Positions 1-6,234 are shown, counted from the first letter of the stretch. The stretch is DNA of 6,234 nt from Maribacter sp. (GCA_018679695.1 JAHHKH010000135.1:1-6234), one strand, 5' to 3'. Made by a program: numbers and translations. The notes: generated by a model not told the origin, from the sequence alone.

Positions 1-1303
1 GACCAATACCGTACCTGGTGATGTAGTTGATGTTCAGACCACTAAAAAACGGAAAGCCTTTTATGAAGGAAGCGCTATAAAATTCCATTTGTATTCCGAT
101 AAACGTGTTGACCCTCGATGTGAACATTTTGGAGTATGTGGCGGTTGCAAGTGGCAGCATATGGGCTATGAACATCAATTGTATTATAAACAGAAAGAAG
201 TTGAAAACAACCTTCGTCGCATAGGTCATCTGGATTTGCCTGAATTAAATCCAATTATAGGGTCAAAAGAGCAGTATTTCTATCGAAATAAAATGGAATT
301 CTCATTTTCTGATAGTCGATGGCTGACCTTGGAAGAAATACGATCCGATATTGACATAACGGATAAGAATGCTTTGGGATTTCATATTCCGGGGATGTGG
401 GACAAGATATTGGATATTAAAAAGTGTTATCTACAAGCAGACCCATCGAATACCATTCGTTTGGCAATAAAAAATTTCGCCCTTGAAAACAATATCTCTT
501 TTTTTAATCCAAGAAATCAACATGGTATGCTCCGTACCTTAATGATTCGTACAGCATCTACTGGCGAAATTATGGTATTAATCCAATTCTTTGAGGAGGA
601 CAGTGAAAAAAGAGTGCTTTTATTGAATTATATAAAGGATTCTTTTCCTGAAATCAATTCCTTACAATATGTCATCAATAAAAAACAGAACGATACAATT
701 TATGACCAACAGGTCCACTGTTTTGGAGGGCGAGACCATATCATTGAAGAAATGGAGGGACTGCGATTTAAAATCAATGCAAAATCTTTTTACCAAACCA
801 ATTCCCAACAGGCCCATGAATTGTATAAGGTGGTCCGGGAATTTACCGGACTTACTGGGAAAGAATTGGTTTATGATCTTTATACAGGAACGGGAACCAT
901 TGCCCTTTTCATTTCAAAAAATGCAAAAAAAGTAATTGGTATCGAATCAGTAGCAAAGGCTATTGAGGATGCCCATGGGAATGTGACAAACAATAGAATT
1001 GAAAATGTCGATTTTTTTGTTGGCGATATGAAGAAAGTATTCAATGCAACCTTTATTGAAACCCATGGGACTCCCGATGTTCTTATAACCGATCCCCCAA
1101 GGGATGGTATGCATAAAGAGGTCGTTCAACAAATATTGGATATAGCCCCAAAAAAGATCGTTTATGTAAGCTGTAATAGCGCAACCCAGGCACGGGATCT
1201 GGAATTAATGAAACCTTCATATAGGATAACAAAAGTGCAGCCTGTGGATATGTTTCCACAAACTTATCACGTGGAAAATGTTGTACTTTTGGAAAAGTTA
1301 TAG
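1..1303 (+). CDS. rlmD: 23S rRNA (uracil(1939)-C(5))-methyltransferase RlmD, 5'-truncated by window edge
   Basis: This enzyme makes m5U at position 1939 of 23S rRNA using SAM and carries a 4Fe-4S cluster (known for the RlmD/TrmA family). The frame is open to the left edge, first full codon at base 2, giving 433 visible residues. I infer that some 30-40 N-terminal residues, most of a TRAM domain, lie outside; the visible start ends that domain (VPGDVVDV). A TTG at 89 is in frame but is not the true start, because conserved family sequence precedes it. Iron-sulfur cysteines are at residues 40, 46 and 49 (C-x5-C-x2-C) and 142. The SAM motif DLYTGTGT is at 292-299, the substrate-side Gln at 265 (FYQTNS), DPPRDG at 364-369, and the catalytic Cys at 391 in SCNSATQARD. 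A Ser stands where E. coli has Pro (SCNPAT). It ends 4 bases before the next gene, so the two are probably cotranscribed. Confidence 0.95.
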   Translation, partial: TNTVPGDVVDVQTTKKRKAFYEGSAIKFHLYSDKRVDPRCEHFGVCGGCKWQHMGYEHQLYYKQKEVENNLRRIGHLDLPELNPIIGSKEQYFYRNKMEFSFSDSRWLTLEEIRSDIDITDKNALGFHIPGMWDKILDIKKCYLQADPSNTIRLAIKNFALENNISFFNPRNQHGMLRTLMIRTASTGEIMVLIQFFEEDSEKRVLLLNYIKDSFPEINSLQYVINKKQNDTIYDQQVHCFGGRDHIIEEMEGLRFKINAKSFYQTNSQQAHELYKVVREFTGLTGKELVYDLYTGTGTIALFISKNAKKVIGIESVAKAIEDAHGNVTNNRIENVDFFVGDMKKVFNATFIETHGTPDVLITDPPRDGMHKEVVQQILDIAPKKIVYVSCNSATQARDLELMKPSYRITKVQPVDMFPQTYHVENVVLLEKL

Positions 1304-1307
1304 CTAA

Positions 1308-1811
1308 ATGAATAGAATAAAAATTGCTTTTATCATTGTTTTGGGTATCATTTCTTTCGCTGCCTGCGAAAAAGATGATATATGTGTTGACGGAGATACG
1401 CCCTTATTGGTAATTCGCTTTTATAATGCGACCGACACTGCAAGCACAAAAAATGTCACTACGTTACGGGTTATAGGTTTGGGGCAAAGCTCAAATGTGG
1501 ATACTTATGCTGATAGAAGCACAGCAGATTCATTGGCAATTCCCTTAAGATCCGATAGTCCCAGTACATCGTATTTACTAATTGCCAATTCAGCAGATGA
1601 AGATGAGGTAGAAGTTGGAAATACAGATACCTTAACCATTGATCATCAAACCAAAGAGGTTTTTGTATCAAGAGCCTGTGGATTTATCGCCAACTATGAA
1701 AATATAACACCGATCCTAACCACAGACAGTGATAATTGGATAAATTCTATTGAGGTAATATCGTCAACCGTCGAAAATTCAGAAACTGCCCATGTTAAGA
1801 TATTCCATTAG
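1308..1811 (+). CDS. DUF6452-like lipoprotein, predicted outer-membrane and possibly surface-exposed
   Basis: A 167-residue protein of unknown function that resembles the flavobacterial DUF6452 family (recognised from memory, not searched). Residues 1-19 form a lipoprotein signal peptide: Asn-Arg-Ile-Lys, a hydrophobic core, then lipobox F-A-A-C with Cys20 as the lipidated residue. Cys20 is followed by Glu-Lys-Asp-Asp, which resembles the Lys/acidic lipoprotein export signal described in Capnocytophaga and Flavobacterium, so surface exposure is plausible. The mature part is polar and rich in Thr, Ser and Asp, as in an extracytoplasmic beta-rich domain. Two further cysteines, 26 and 124, could form a disulfide. 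The start is 4 bases after the rlmD stop, and no other ATG would keep the signal peptide. The 3' end overlaps the next gene by 20 bases, suggesting coupled translation and a joint role with that protein. Confidence 0.85.
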   Translation: MNRIKIAFIIVLGIISFAACEKDDICVDGDTPLLVIRFYNATDTASTKNVTTLRVIGLGQSSNVDTYADRSTADSLAIPLRSDSPSTSYLLIANSADEDEVEVGNTDTLTIDHQTKEVFVSRACGFIANYENITPILTTDSDNWINSIEVISSTVENSETAHVKIFH

Positions 1812-2550
1812 CATACTATTTTTATTGTGCTTTTCAATTGGATGGGCTCAAGATGAACAAATTAATCTTAACCCCCAGGATACGCTTGTTCAAAAACAAA
1901 CCTACGGATTAAGAGTGGGGTTAGACCTTAGCCGTTTAATCATTGCACAAACGGGTGACGATTACTCGGGCCTTGAGATCGTGGGGGATTATCGCTTGAC
2001 ACAAAAACTCTTTATCGCTGGTGAGTTGGGTAACGAAAAGAAAACCAAACAGGAAGATCTTTACAATTTCACTACTTCCGGCAGTTATATTAAAATAGGT
2101 GTTGATTATAATACCTATGAGAATTGGTATGGAATGAACAATGCAATTTTTATCGGCGGTCGATACGCCTACAGCAGTTTGAGCCAAACACTGAACAACT
2201 TTCAATATTTTGACACCAATAGATATTGGAACCCGGATACATTTCCAATCGGTTCCTCTGAAGCGATTGAATATGATGGTTTGAATGCCTCTTGGCTCGA
2301 ATTTGTTGTTGGTTTGAAAGCTGAGTTATTTGCCAATATTTATTTAGGCGGAAGTGTTCGAATTGGATTTTTAATGAATACCAAGGAGGCTGAAGAATTT
2401 CCAAACTTATTTATTCCAGGATTCAACAAGGTAACCGATGATAGCAAGTTTGGGGTAGGTTACAACTATTCATTGACTTATATGATTCCTTTGTACAAGA
2501 AGGGGAAGAAAAAGAAAGCGTTGGAAATCGAAAATCAAAATGAAGAATAG
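1792..2550 (+). CDS. DUF6048-like exported protein, probable small outer-membrane beta-barrel
   Basis: A 252-residue protein of unknown function that I recognise as like the flavobacterial DUF6048 family. Residues 1-19 are a signal peptide with probable cleavage after Trp-Ala, before Gln20. The rest shows alternating polar/hydrophobic stretches with aromatic and Gly residues typical of outer-membrane strands, at about 37-50, 57-68, 70-79, 96-107, 117-131, 165-178, 181-194 and 219-232. Eight such stretches would suit an eight-stranded barrel; this is inference by eye. The C-terminus does not end in the usual aromatic residue but runs on as a Lys-rich then acidic tail (236-252), which would face the periplasm if this is a barrel. 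The ATG at 1792 is set by the signal peptide directly after it and lies inside the upstream lipoprotein gene in another frame. Confidence 0.82.
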   Translation: MLRYSISILFLLCFSIGWAQDEQINLNPQDTLVQKQTYGLRVGLDLSRLIIAQTGDDYSGLEIVGDYRLTQKLFIAGELGNEKKTKQEDLYNFTTSGSYIKIGVDYNTYENWYGMNNAIFIGGRYAYSSLSQTLNNFQYFDTNRYWNPDTFPIGSSEAIEYDGLNASWLEFVVGLKAELFANIYLGGSVRIGFLMNTKEAEEFPNLFIPGFNKVTDDSKFGVGYNYSLTYMIPLYKKGKKKKALEIENQNEE

Positions 2551-2551
2551 G

Positions 2552-2569
2552 TTACCAAAACATAGGTAA
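2552..2569. terminator. Weak candidate bidirectional terminator hairpin
   Basis: In the 37-base gap between two convergent genes, TTACC at 2552-2556 and GGTAA at 2565-2569 form a 5-base-pair stem with an 8-base loop (AAAACATA). An A-run follows on the plus strand, and on the minus strand a T-rich stretch precedes the stem. There is no good U-tract on the plus-strand exit, so this is a suggestion based on position and symmetry only. Confidence 0.22.
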
Positions 2570-2587
2570 AAACATTAGATTTAAAAA

Positions 2588-3751
2588 TTAAGCCTTGTTT
2601 TGAAATTTTGCTTTTTTGCTGCCTTCATACATCACATATTTCACCAAACGCGATTCCAAATGGCTATTGAATACTTTTATCTTTCGCGATGGACGTAATC
2701 CAACAAATTTAAGTGCCTCCAAGTTCGAAGTAATAAACCAGGCGTCTGTTCCGGGGTATTGCTGCTTAAGCGTATCGCCAATAGCTGCGTAAAACTCCTC
2801 CATGTCGAGGTTAAGACGCTCGCCATAAGGAGGATTGAAAACCATATGTAAATGTTTTTCGGTATACTTCGCGGTATCAAAAAAATTCTTTCGCTCAACG
2901 GTAATATATTCCGAAAGATTGGCATTGGCAATATTCTCAATGGACTTTCGAACCGCGGATGGGGCTTTATCATAGCCCACAATTTTATGATGAAACTCAC
3001 GGGTTTTATTCAAACTACTGTCAATGATCTTTTGAAAGAGTACTTCATCGAAATCTTCCCACTTTTCAAAAGCAAATTCCTTCCTATTTATGTTAGCCGG
3101 GATATTACATGCTATCATGGCAGCTTCCGTCAAAAAAGTTCCGCTACCACACATCGGGTCGAGAAAGTCCGATTGTCCGTCCCATCCACTTAATAATAAG
3201 AGGCCAGCCGCCAGAACCTCGTTTATTGGGGCAATGTTCGTAGCCGTCCTATAGCCTCGATGATGCAATGATCTACCAGAACTATCCAAGGAAATATTAC
3301 AATGCTCCTTATGTATGTGAACATTGATACGAATATCAGGAAATTTAACATCTACGTTTGGTCTTTTCCCATCCGTATCCCGAAATTTATCTACAATTGC
3401 ATCCTTTATTTTCTGTGAAACATAAAGTGAATGCGTAAAAACATCGGAAAACAAGGTTGTGTCTATTGCGAAAGTTGAATCCGCTGTTAGTACATCAGAC
3501 CAATCCATTTGATATACTTTCCTGTAAAGCTCATTTTCGTTCCGAACAGAGAACGAATGAATGGGTTTTATGATCTTAATTGCGGTTCTCAAACAAAGAT
3601 TGGCCTTATACATAAAACCGGTATCCCCTTCAAACGAAACACTACGAACACCTTCTTTAACATTACCGGCACCAAGATTGCGCAATTCTTTCGCTAAAAG
3701 CTCCTCAAAACCGTACAAGGTTTTGGCCAACATTCCAAAATTATTGTTCAT
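2588..3751 (-). CDS. THUMP domain class I SAM-dependent RNA methyltransferase, RlmL-like (23S rRNA m2G2445 type)
   Basis: A 387-residue protein matching the N-terminal RlmL half of the E. coli RlmKL fusion, which makes N2-methylguanosine at position 2445 of 23S rRNA; the RlmK half is absent here. The N-terminal part (about 1-155) contains the THUMP RNA-binding region. A linker with LDSSGRSLHHRGYR at 155-168 is typical of this family. The SAM-binding motif DPMCGSGT is at 198-205, the acidic GYD that contacts SAM at 259-261, and the catalytic NPPY motif with the following GER at 306-312, as expected for N-methylation of an exocyclic amine. The start is supported by family-like sequence (MLAKTLYGFEELLAKEL) immediately after it and by a promoter-like element 20 bases upstream. 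The exact guanosine modified is inferred from homology. It is convergent with the rlmD cluster and divergent from the ZIP gene. Confidence 0.93.
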   Translation of the reverse strand: MNNNFGMLAKTLYGFEELLAKELRNLGAGNVKEGVRSVSFEGDTGFMYKANLCLRTAIKIIKPIHSFSVRNENELYRKVYQMDWSDVLTADSTFAIDTTLFSDVFTHSLYVSQKIKDAIVDKFRDTDGKRPNVDVKFPDIRINVHIHKEHCNISLDSSGRSLHHRGYRTATNIAPINEVLAAGLLLLSGWDGQSDFLDPMCGSGTFLTEAAMIACNIPANINRKEFAFEKWEDFDEVLFQKIIDSSLNKTREFHHKIVGYDKAPSAVRKSIENIANANLSEYITVERKNFFDTAKYTEKHLHMVFNPPYGERLNLDMEEFYAAIGDTLKQQYPGTDAWFITSNLEALKFVGLRPSRKIKVFNSHLESRLVKYVMYEGSKKAKFQNKA

Positions 3752-3771
3752 ATGCTTTTCAAAGATTGCGA

Positions 3772-3802
3772 CAAAAATACAGTATTTTTATGCCATCCAC
3801 AG
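3772..3802 (-). promoter_or_regulatory. Candidate Bacteroidota-type promoter for the THUMP methyltransferase
   Basis: Read on the minus strand, TATTTTTG (plus-strand 3779-3772) matches the -7 consensus TAnnTTTG of Bacteroidota primary sigma promoters. CTG (3802-3800) lies 20 bases upstream, one mismatch from the TTG of the -33 element and close to the usual 19-base spacing. The -7 box ends 20 bases before the ATG at 3751, predicting a very short leader. The -7 box lies inside a perfect inverted repeat. Pattern match only; no start-site data. Confidence 0.45.
3773..3789. repeat. Perfect 8-bp inverted repeat (possible operator) in the divergent promoter region
   Basis: AAAAATAC (3773-3780) and GTATTTTT (3782-3789) are exact reverse complements around a single base, forming a 17-base palindrome. 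It overlaps the predicted -7 box of the minus-strand methyltransferase gene and lies 53 bases before the ZIP start. A loop of one base cannot form a hairpin, so a dimeric DNA-binding protein site is the more natural reading, if it is functional at all. AT-rich palindromes of this size can also arise by chance. Confidence 0.4.
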
Positions 3803-3809
3803 TATGTGG
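3797..3809. repeat. Second, shorter inverted repeat in the same intergenic region
   Basis: CCACA (3797-3801) and TGTGG (3805-3809) are reverse complements around GTA. Its centre carries the heptamer ACAGTAT (3799-3805), which also occurs at 3779-3785 in the centre of the first palindrome, exactly 20 bases away, about two helical turns. This could be a second half of an operator or a small hairpin; no regulator is visible nearby. Confidence 0.35.
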
Positions 3810-3842
3810 GACTAAATTGAACCTATACCTAAACCAACATTA

Positions 3843-4514
3843 ATGACCTACGTATTGCTCATTCTCGGGGTTTTGTTAAGTTTTACCTTCGTATATGTCA
3901 CAAGACCTAAAAACAAAGAGCATTTTAAGCTTTTATTGGCATTCAGCGGAGCATTTTTACTGGCATTGACCATTTTTGAACTTTTCCCCGCAGTCTATGA
4001 ACAACCAAACTCCAAGACAATAGGTGTCTTTGTAATGCTGGGGATTTTATTACAGATATTTCTCGAGTTTTTCTCTAAAGGTGCCGAACATGGCCATGTA
4101 CACCTAGACCATGAAAAGACCAATTTTCCTTGGTTGTTATTTATAAGTTTATCTATTCATTCCTTGCTTGAGGGCTTTCCAATTGAACAGCACAGCACCA
4201 TACTCTATGGCGTCTTGATCCATAAAATACCCATTGCCATTATCCTAAGCATCTTCTTGCTGAATTCAAAAATAAAATTTTTCAACGCACTTTTATTTGT
4301 TGTTCTATTCTCGTTGATGACGCCTCTTGGAAGTTATTTGGCTTCAACTTTTGAATTTGCCACAAGGTATTATGCCCCGATTACAGCACTTGTAATTGGC
4401 GTGTTTTTACATATTTCAACGGTCATTTTGTTTGAAAGTTCCGAAGGCCATAAATTCAATCTGCGAAAATTGGTCGTTATTACCTTGGGAATAGGAATTG
4501 CATACATTTTATAA
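3843..4514 (+). CDS. ZIP family divalent metal transporter, atypical metal-site residues
   Basis: A 223-residue inner-membrane protein of the ZIP family, which moves Zn2+ or other divalent metals into the cytoplasm (known for the family). I see eight hydrophobic segments at about 3-20, 29-50, 58-78, 97-115, 120-140, 146-167, 177-197 and 207-223. A His-rich loop (H83, H85, H87, H90) lies between the third and fourth, as is usual for ZIPs. Segment 4 has H106-S-L-L-E110-G and segment 5 has H127-K-I-P. Compared with the family pattern (His-Asn-x-x-Asp/Glu, then His/Gln-Asp/Glu-x-Pro-x/Glu), Asn is replaced by Ser107, the acidic residue by Lys128 and the later Glu by Ile131. Metal preference cannot be told. 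The ATG is preceded by an A-rich leader without a Shine-Dalgarno site. The stop TAA is directly followed by the ATG of the next gene, indicating an operon. Confidence 0.85.
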   Translation: MTYVLLILGVLLSFTFVYVTRPKNKEHFKLLLAFSGAFLLALTIFELFPAVYEQPNSKTIGVFVMLGILLQIFLEFFSKGAEHGHVHLDHEKTNFPWLLFISLSIHSLLEGFPIEQHSTILYGVLIHKIPIAIILSIFLLNSKIKFFNALLFVVLFSLMTPLGSYLASTFEFATRYYAPITALVIGVFLHISTVILFESSEGHKFNLRKLVVITLGIGIAYIL

Positions 4515-4943
4515 ATGTTCAGTAGAGAAGATTCTAAACGGTTACGACAGGAATTCTGGACCTCATTTGGTAAATCGTACCCCCGAAAATGGATATTATA
4601 CGATACCAAAACAAAAGGATTGTCACTAAAATTCCATTTTAACATCAAAAAAGCCATGGTTTCCTTGGATATAGAGCTTCCAGATTTGGAAGAAAGAATT
4701 GATTTATGGGAGAAATTATCGTCCTTAAAATACATAGTGATTGAGGAATACTTGCCCGATGCCATTTTCGAAGATTCCTATCTTCTAGAAAATGAAAAGG
4801 AAATTTCAAGGTTATATGTGGAAAAAACCAACGTATCCATCCATAATAAAAATACCTGGCAAGAGGCCATGTCCTTTTTGAATACCAATATGAAAAAGTT
4901 GGAAACCTTTTATATTGAATATAGAGCTATTCTTACTGCTTGA
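4515..4943 (+). CDS. DUF4268 domain protein, short form
   Basis: A 142-residue, probably cytoplasmic protein with no signal peptide or membrane segment. I recognise it as a stand-alone DUF4268 domain: the N-terminal FWTSFGK and KWILYDTK stretches, a strand-rich FHFNIKKAMVSLDIE region at about 40-54, then helices with many charged residues. DUF4268 is best known as a C-terminal module in some restriction-modification or nuclease-like proteins, but this short protein has no visible nuclease motif, and its role is unknown. Its ATG follows directly on the TAA of the ZIP gene, so it is likely translated by the same ribosomes after termination and transcribed from the same promoter. No functional link to metal transport is known to me. 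It ends 69 bases from a convergent SDR gene. Confidence 0.85.
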   Translation: MFSREDSKRLRQEFWTSFGKSYPRKWILYDTKTKGLSLKFHFNIKKAMVSLDIELPDLEERIDLWEKLSSLKYIVIEEYLPDAIFEDSYLLENEKEISRLYVEKTNVSIHNKNTWQEAMSFLNTNMKKLETFYIEYRAILTA

Positions 4944-5012
4944 GAAGATCCAATGGTATTCAAATAACTAAGAAATGGGGTGTTAAACCATAATTTTATT
5001 TTCACCTTATAG

Positions 5013-5831
5013 TTATACCCCGGAAAACGAACTAAACCCACCATCAACTTCGAAAATCCCACCTGTAACAAAGCTTGAGGCCTCACATAGCAGATAATGC
5101 ACCATTCCATTCAGTTCCGAAGCCTGCCCAAAACGACCCATGGGAGTATTCGCTATTATCCGTTCACCTCGAACAGTATAACTGCCATCTTCATCTGTTA
5201 ACAATCTTTTGTTTTGATTGCCGATAAAGAAACCAGGGGCAATCGCATTTACCCTTATGGTATTGTTGAATTTTGAGGCCATTTCATTAGCCATCCATTT
5301 GGTAAAAATATCTACTCCCGCTTTTGCTACAGAATAGCCCAATACCCTCGAAATAGCTTGCTTTGAAGCCATAGAAGAAATATTTATGATCGAACCGTGA
5401 CCTTGTTTGGCCATCATTTCACTTAAAACTACCGTAGGTATCACGGTCCCATATAAGTTAATTTCTATGACCTTTTTTGTATCCTCCAATTTAAGATCAA
5501 GGATAGTTTGGCCTTCAGTCAAGGTGGCACCAGGAACATTTCCTCCCGCCAGATTAATAAGCCCATCCAGTTTTTCATGCTTATCGGCGATTTTATTCTT
5601 TACGGCAATCAGCTCTTCCTCATTAAGAACATCGACCAAAAAGGAGGTTGCAAAACCATCATTAATTGTATTTAGTTCATCGCATTTGACATCCAATTTA
5701 TTTGCTGACCTACCCAATAATATGACCTTGGCCCCATTCTCGACTAAATAGGTTGCGATAGAGCCCCCAAGAGTTCCAGTGCCACCTGAGAGGGCATAAC
5801 ATTTATCTTTTATATTGAACAATTGATTCAT
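5013..5831 (-). CDS. SDR family oxidoreductase, probable D-mannonate oxidoreductase (fructuronate reductase, UxuB/YjmF-like)
   Basis: A 272-residue cytoplasmic short-chain dehydrogenase. The cofactor site SGGTGTLGG is at 15-23, with Arg41 after the second strand, which could favour NADP(H). The structural motif N-L-A-G-G is at 93-97, Asn125 is in INLYG, and the catalytic Ser153, Tyr166 and Lys170 are in the usual YxxxK spacing. The C-terminal stretch (APGFF at 198-202, Gln206-Asn207, the DEDG turn at 213-216, NTPMGRFG at 228-235, a final VDGGF and terminal SGV) strongly resembles B. subtilis UxuB/YjmF as I remember it, which interconverts D-mannonate and D-fructuronate in hexuronate catabolism. 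The substrate is therefore inferred. The start is 7 bases after the stop of the upstream oxidoreductase, so both belong to one operon. A different polyol or sugar-acid dehydrogenase cannot be excluded. Confidence 0.9.
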   Translation of the reverse strand: MNQLFNIKDKCYALSGGTGTLGGSIATYLVENGAKVILLGRSANKLDVKCDELNTINDGFATSFLVDVLNEEELIAVKNKIADKHEKLDGLINLAGGNVPGATLTEGQTILDLKLEDTKKVIEINLYGTVIPTVVLSEMMAKQGHGSIINISSMASKQAISRVLGYSVAKAGVDIFTKWMANEMASKFNNTIRVNAIAPGFFIGNQNKRLLTDEDGSYTVRGERIIANTPMGRFGQASELNGMVHYLLCEASSFVTGGIFEVDGGFSSFSGV

Positions 5832-5838
5832 ACTTTTA

Positions 5839-6234
5839 TTAATTTGTGTTTCGCGTTGCCAATTTAAAGGCTTGTACAGTCGTATAGTACTTTGTTATCA
5901 TATTGGGCACTTCCCACTTGGGCAAATCCCCGCTTTTTAAATAATTGAGATAATTCTCGGTTACTTGTGCAAAATGGGCTTCATGGCCTAGCTTGAGTGT
6001 GTTTGGTATATTGATTCTCCATAACGTACTCGATAATTTGTCCCCGGTTGTACCGGGAAATAATTCACCTATTTCATTGCTTAAGGCACGATTGAATCTT
6101 TCTTCAAAATTCGTTTCATCCAAAACTTCAATATACAAGGTAGGCTTAAAATCTTCGGCTTTCGTCTGCTTGATAATCAGATTACTCTTGGTACCACGCA
6201 TAATACTATAATGGGTATCACCTGTTCCTTCAGG
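5839..6234 (-). CDS. Gfo/Idh/MocA-type oxidoreductase, C-terminal fragment (5' end beyond window)
   Basis: The reading frame runs from the right window edge without a stop, so the gene starts outside; the internal ATG with first base 6201 is not the true start. The visible 131 residues begin PEGTGDTHYSIMRGTKS and continue with LYIEV, an acidic-aromatic region (FEERFNRAL) and KWEVPNMITKYYTT near the end. I recognise this as the 'putative oxidoreductase C-terminal' domain that follows the Rossmann domain in some Bacteroidota Gfo/Idh/MocA proteins. The NAD-binding part is not in the window, so activity cannot be judged. Such genes commonly sit in sugar-acid and polysaccharide catabolic operons, which fits the UxuB-like SDR 7 bases downstream. 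Confidence 0.8.
   Translation of the reverse strand, partial: PEGTGDTHYSIMRGTKSNLIIKQTKAEDFKPTLYIEVLDETNFEERFNRALSNEIGELFPGTTGDKLSSTLWRINIPNTLKLGHEAHFAQVTENYLNYLKSGDLPKWEVPNMITKYYTTVQAFKLATRNTN

Noticed and set aside
89..91. TTG as the start of the RlmD gene
   Set aside because: The frame is open to base 2 and the upstream residues match the TRAM part of the family, so the gene is cut by the window edge and does not start here.
2852..3193. 113-codon plus-strand reading frame inside the THUMP methyltransferase gene
   Set aside because: It is antisense to the methyltransferase domain and has no recognisable domain or start context.
3783..3790. TATTTTTA as a plus-strand -7 box for the ZIP gene
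   Set aside because: It differs from TAnnTTTG in the last base, and the only nearby TTG (3766-3768) is 14 bases upstream of the box, too close for a -33 element; the ZIP promoter is left unassigned.
4370..4765. 131-codon minus-strand reading frame across the ZIP/DUF4268 junction
   Set aside because: It lies antisense to two well-supported genes, spans their junction and its translation resembles no family I know; it is a shadow frame.
4944..5012. Possible terminator between the convergent DUF4268 and SDR genes
   Set aside because: Only short, bulged pairings are visible (for example GGTG with CACC across a loop of about 20 bases) and there is no clear U-tract, so I do not call a terminator.
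5407..5751. 114-codon plus-strand reading frame inside the SDR gene
   Set aside because: It is wholly antisense to a gene with clear catalytic motifs and has a low-complexity Ser/Leu-rich translation typical of a shadow frame.
1..6234. Mobile element, CRISPR array, tRNA or defence system
   Set aside because: No direct-repeat array, transposase, integrase or tRNA-like structure was seen; DUF4268 alone is not enough to call a restriction system.

Overview
The window looks like chromosomal DNA of a marine-type flavobacterium (Bacteroidota, Flavobacteriaceae). It is AT-rich, the starts are preceded by A/T-rich stretches rather than Shine-Dalgarno sites, and one intergenic region carries a Bacteroidota-like TAnnTTTG promoter element. 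Two proteins look like the flavobacterial families DUF6452 and DUF6048, and a short DUF4268 protein is also present. No mobile element, CRISPR array, rRNA or tRNA was seen. The coding density is very high; the longest non-coding stretch is about 90 bases.

Layout. (1) Plus strand, 1-2550: a cluster of the 23S rRNA m5U methyltransferase rlmD (its 5' end lies outside the window), a small lipoprotein (DUF6452-like) 4 bases further on, and a signal-peptide protein with a beta-barrel-like pattern (DUF6048-like) whose start overlaps the lipoprotein end by 20 bases. (2) Minus strand, 3751-2588: a THUMP-domain SAM-dependent methyltransferase equivalent to the N-terminal (RlmL, m2G2445) half of the E. 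coli RlmKL protein, convergent with the first cluster. (3) Plus strand, 3843-4943: a ZIP-family metal transporter and a DUF4268 protein that abut as TAA-ATG. They diverge from the methyltransferase across a 91-base region with two inverted repeats. (4) Minus strand, 6234-5013: the 3' end of a Gfo/Idh/MocA-type oxidoreductase and, 7 bases later, an SDR resembling the UxuB/YjmF D-mannonate oxidoreductase. These are probably the tail of a uronate or polysaccharide catabolic operon that begins beyond the right edge.

How the parts fit. Two 23S rRNA base methyltransferases (U1939-type and G2445-type) flank a pair of uncharacterised envelope proteins. The lipoprotein has acidic/lysine residues after its lipidated Cys that resemble the Bacteroidota surface-export signal, so the pair may form an outer-membrane unit. 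The ZIP protein lacks several residues of the usual binuclear metal centre. The right-hand operon would reduce fructuronate (or oxidise mannonate) in hexuronate use. Most of the window is ordinary core genome; the points of interest are the envelope pair, the atypical ZIP and the palindromic divergent promoter region.
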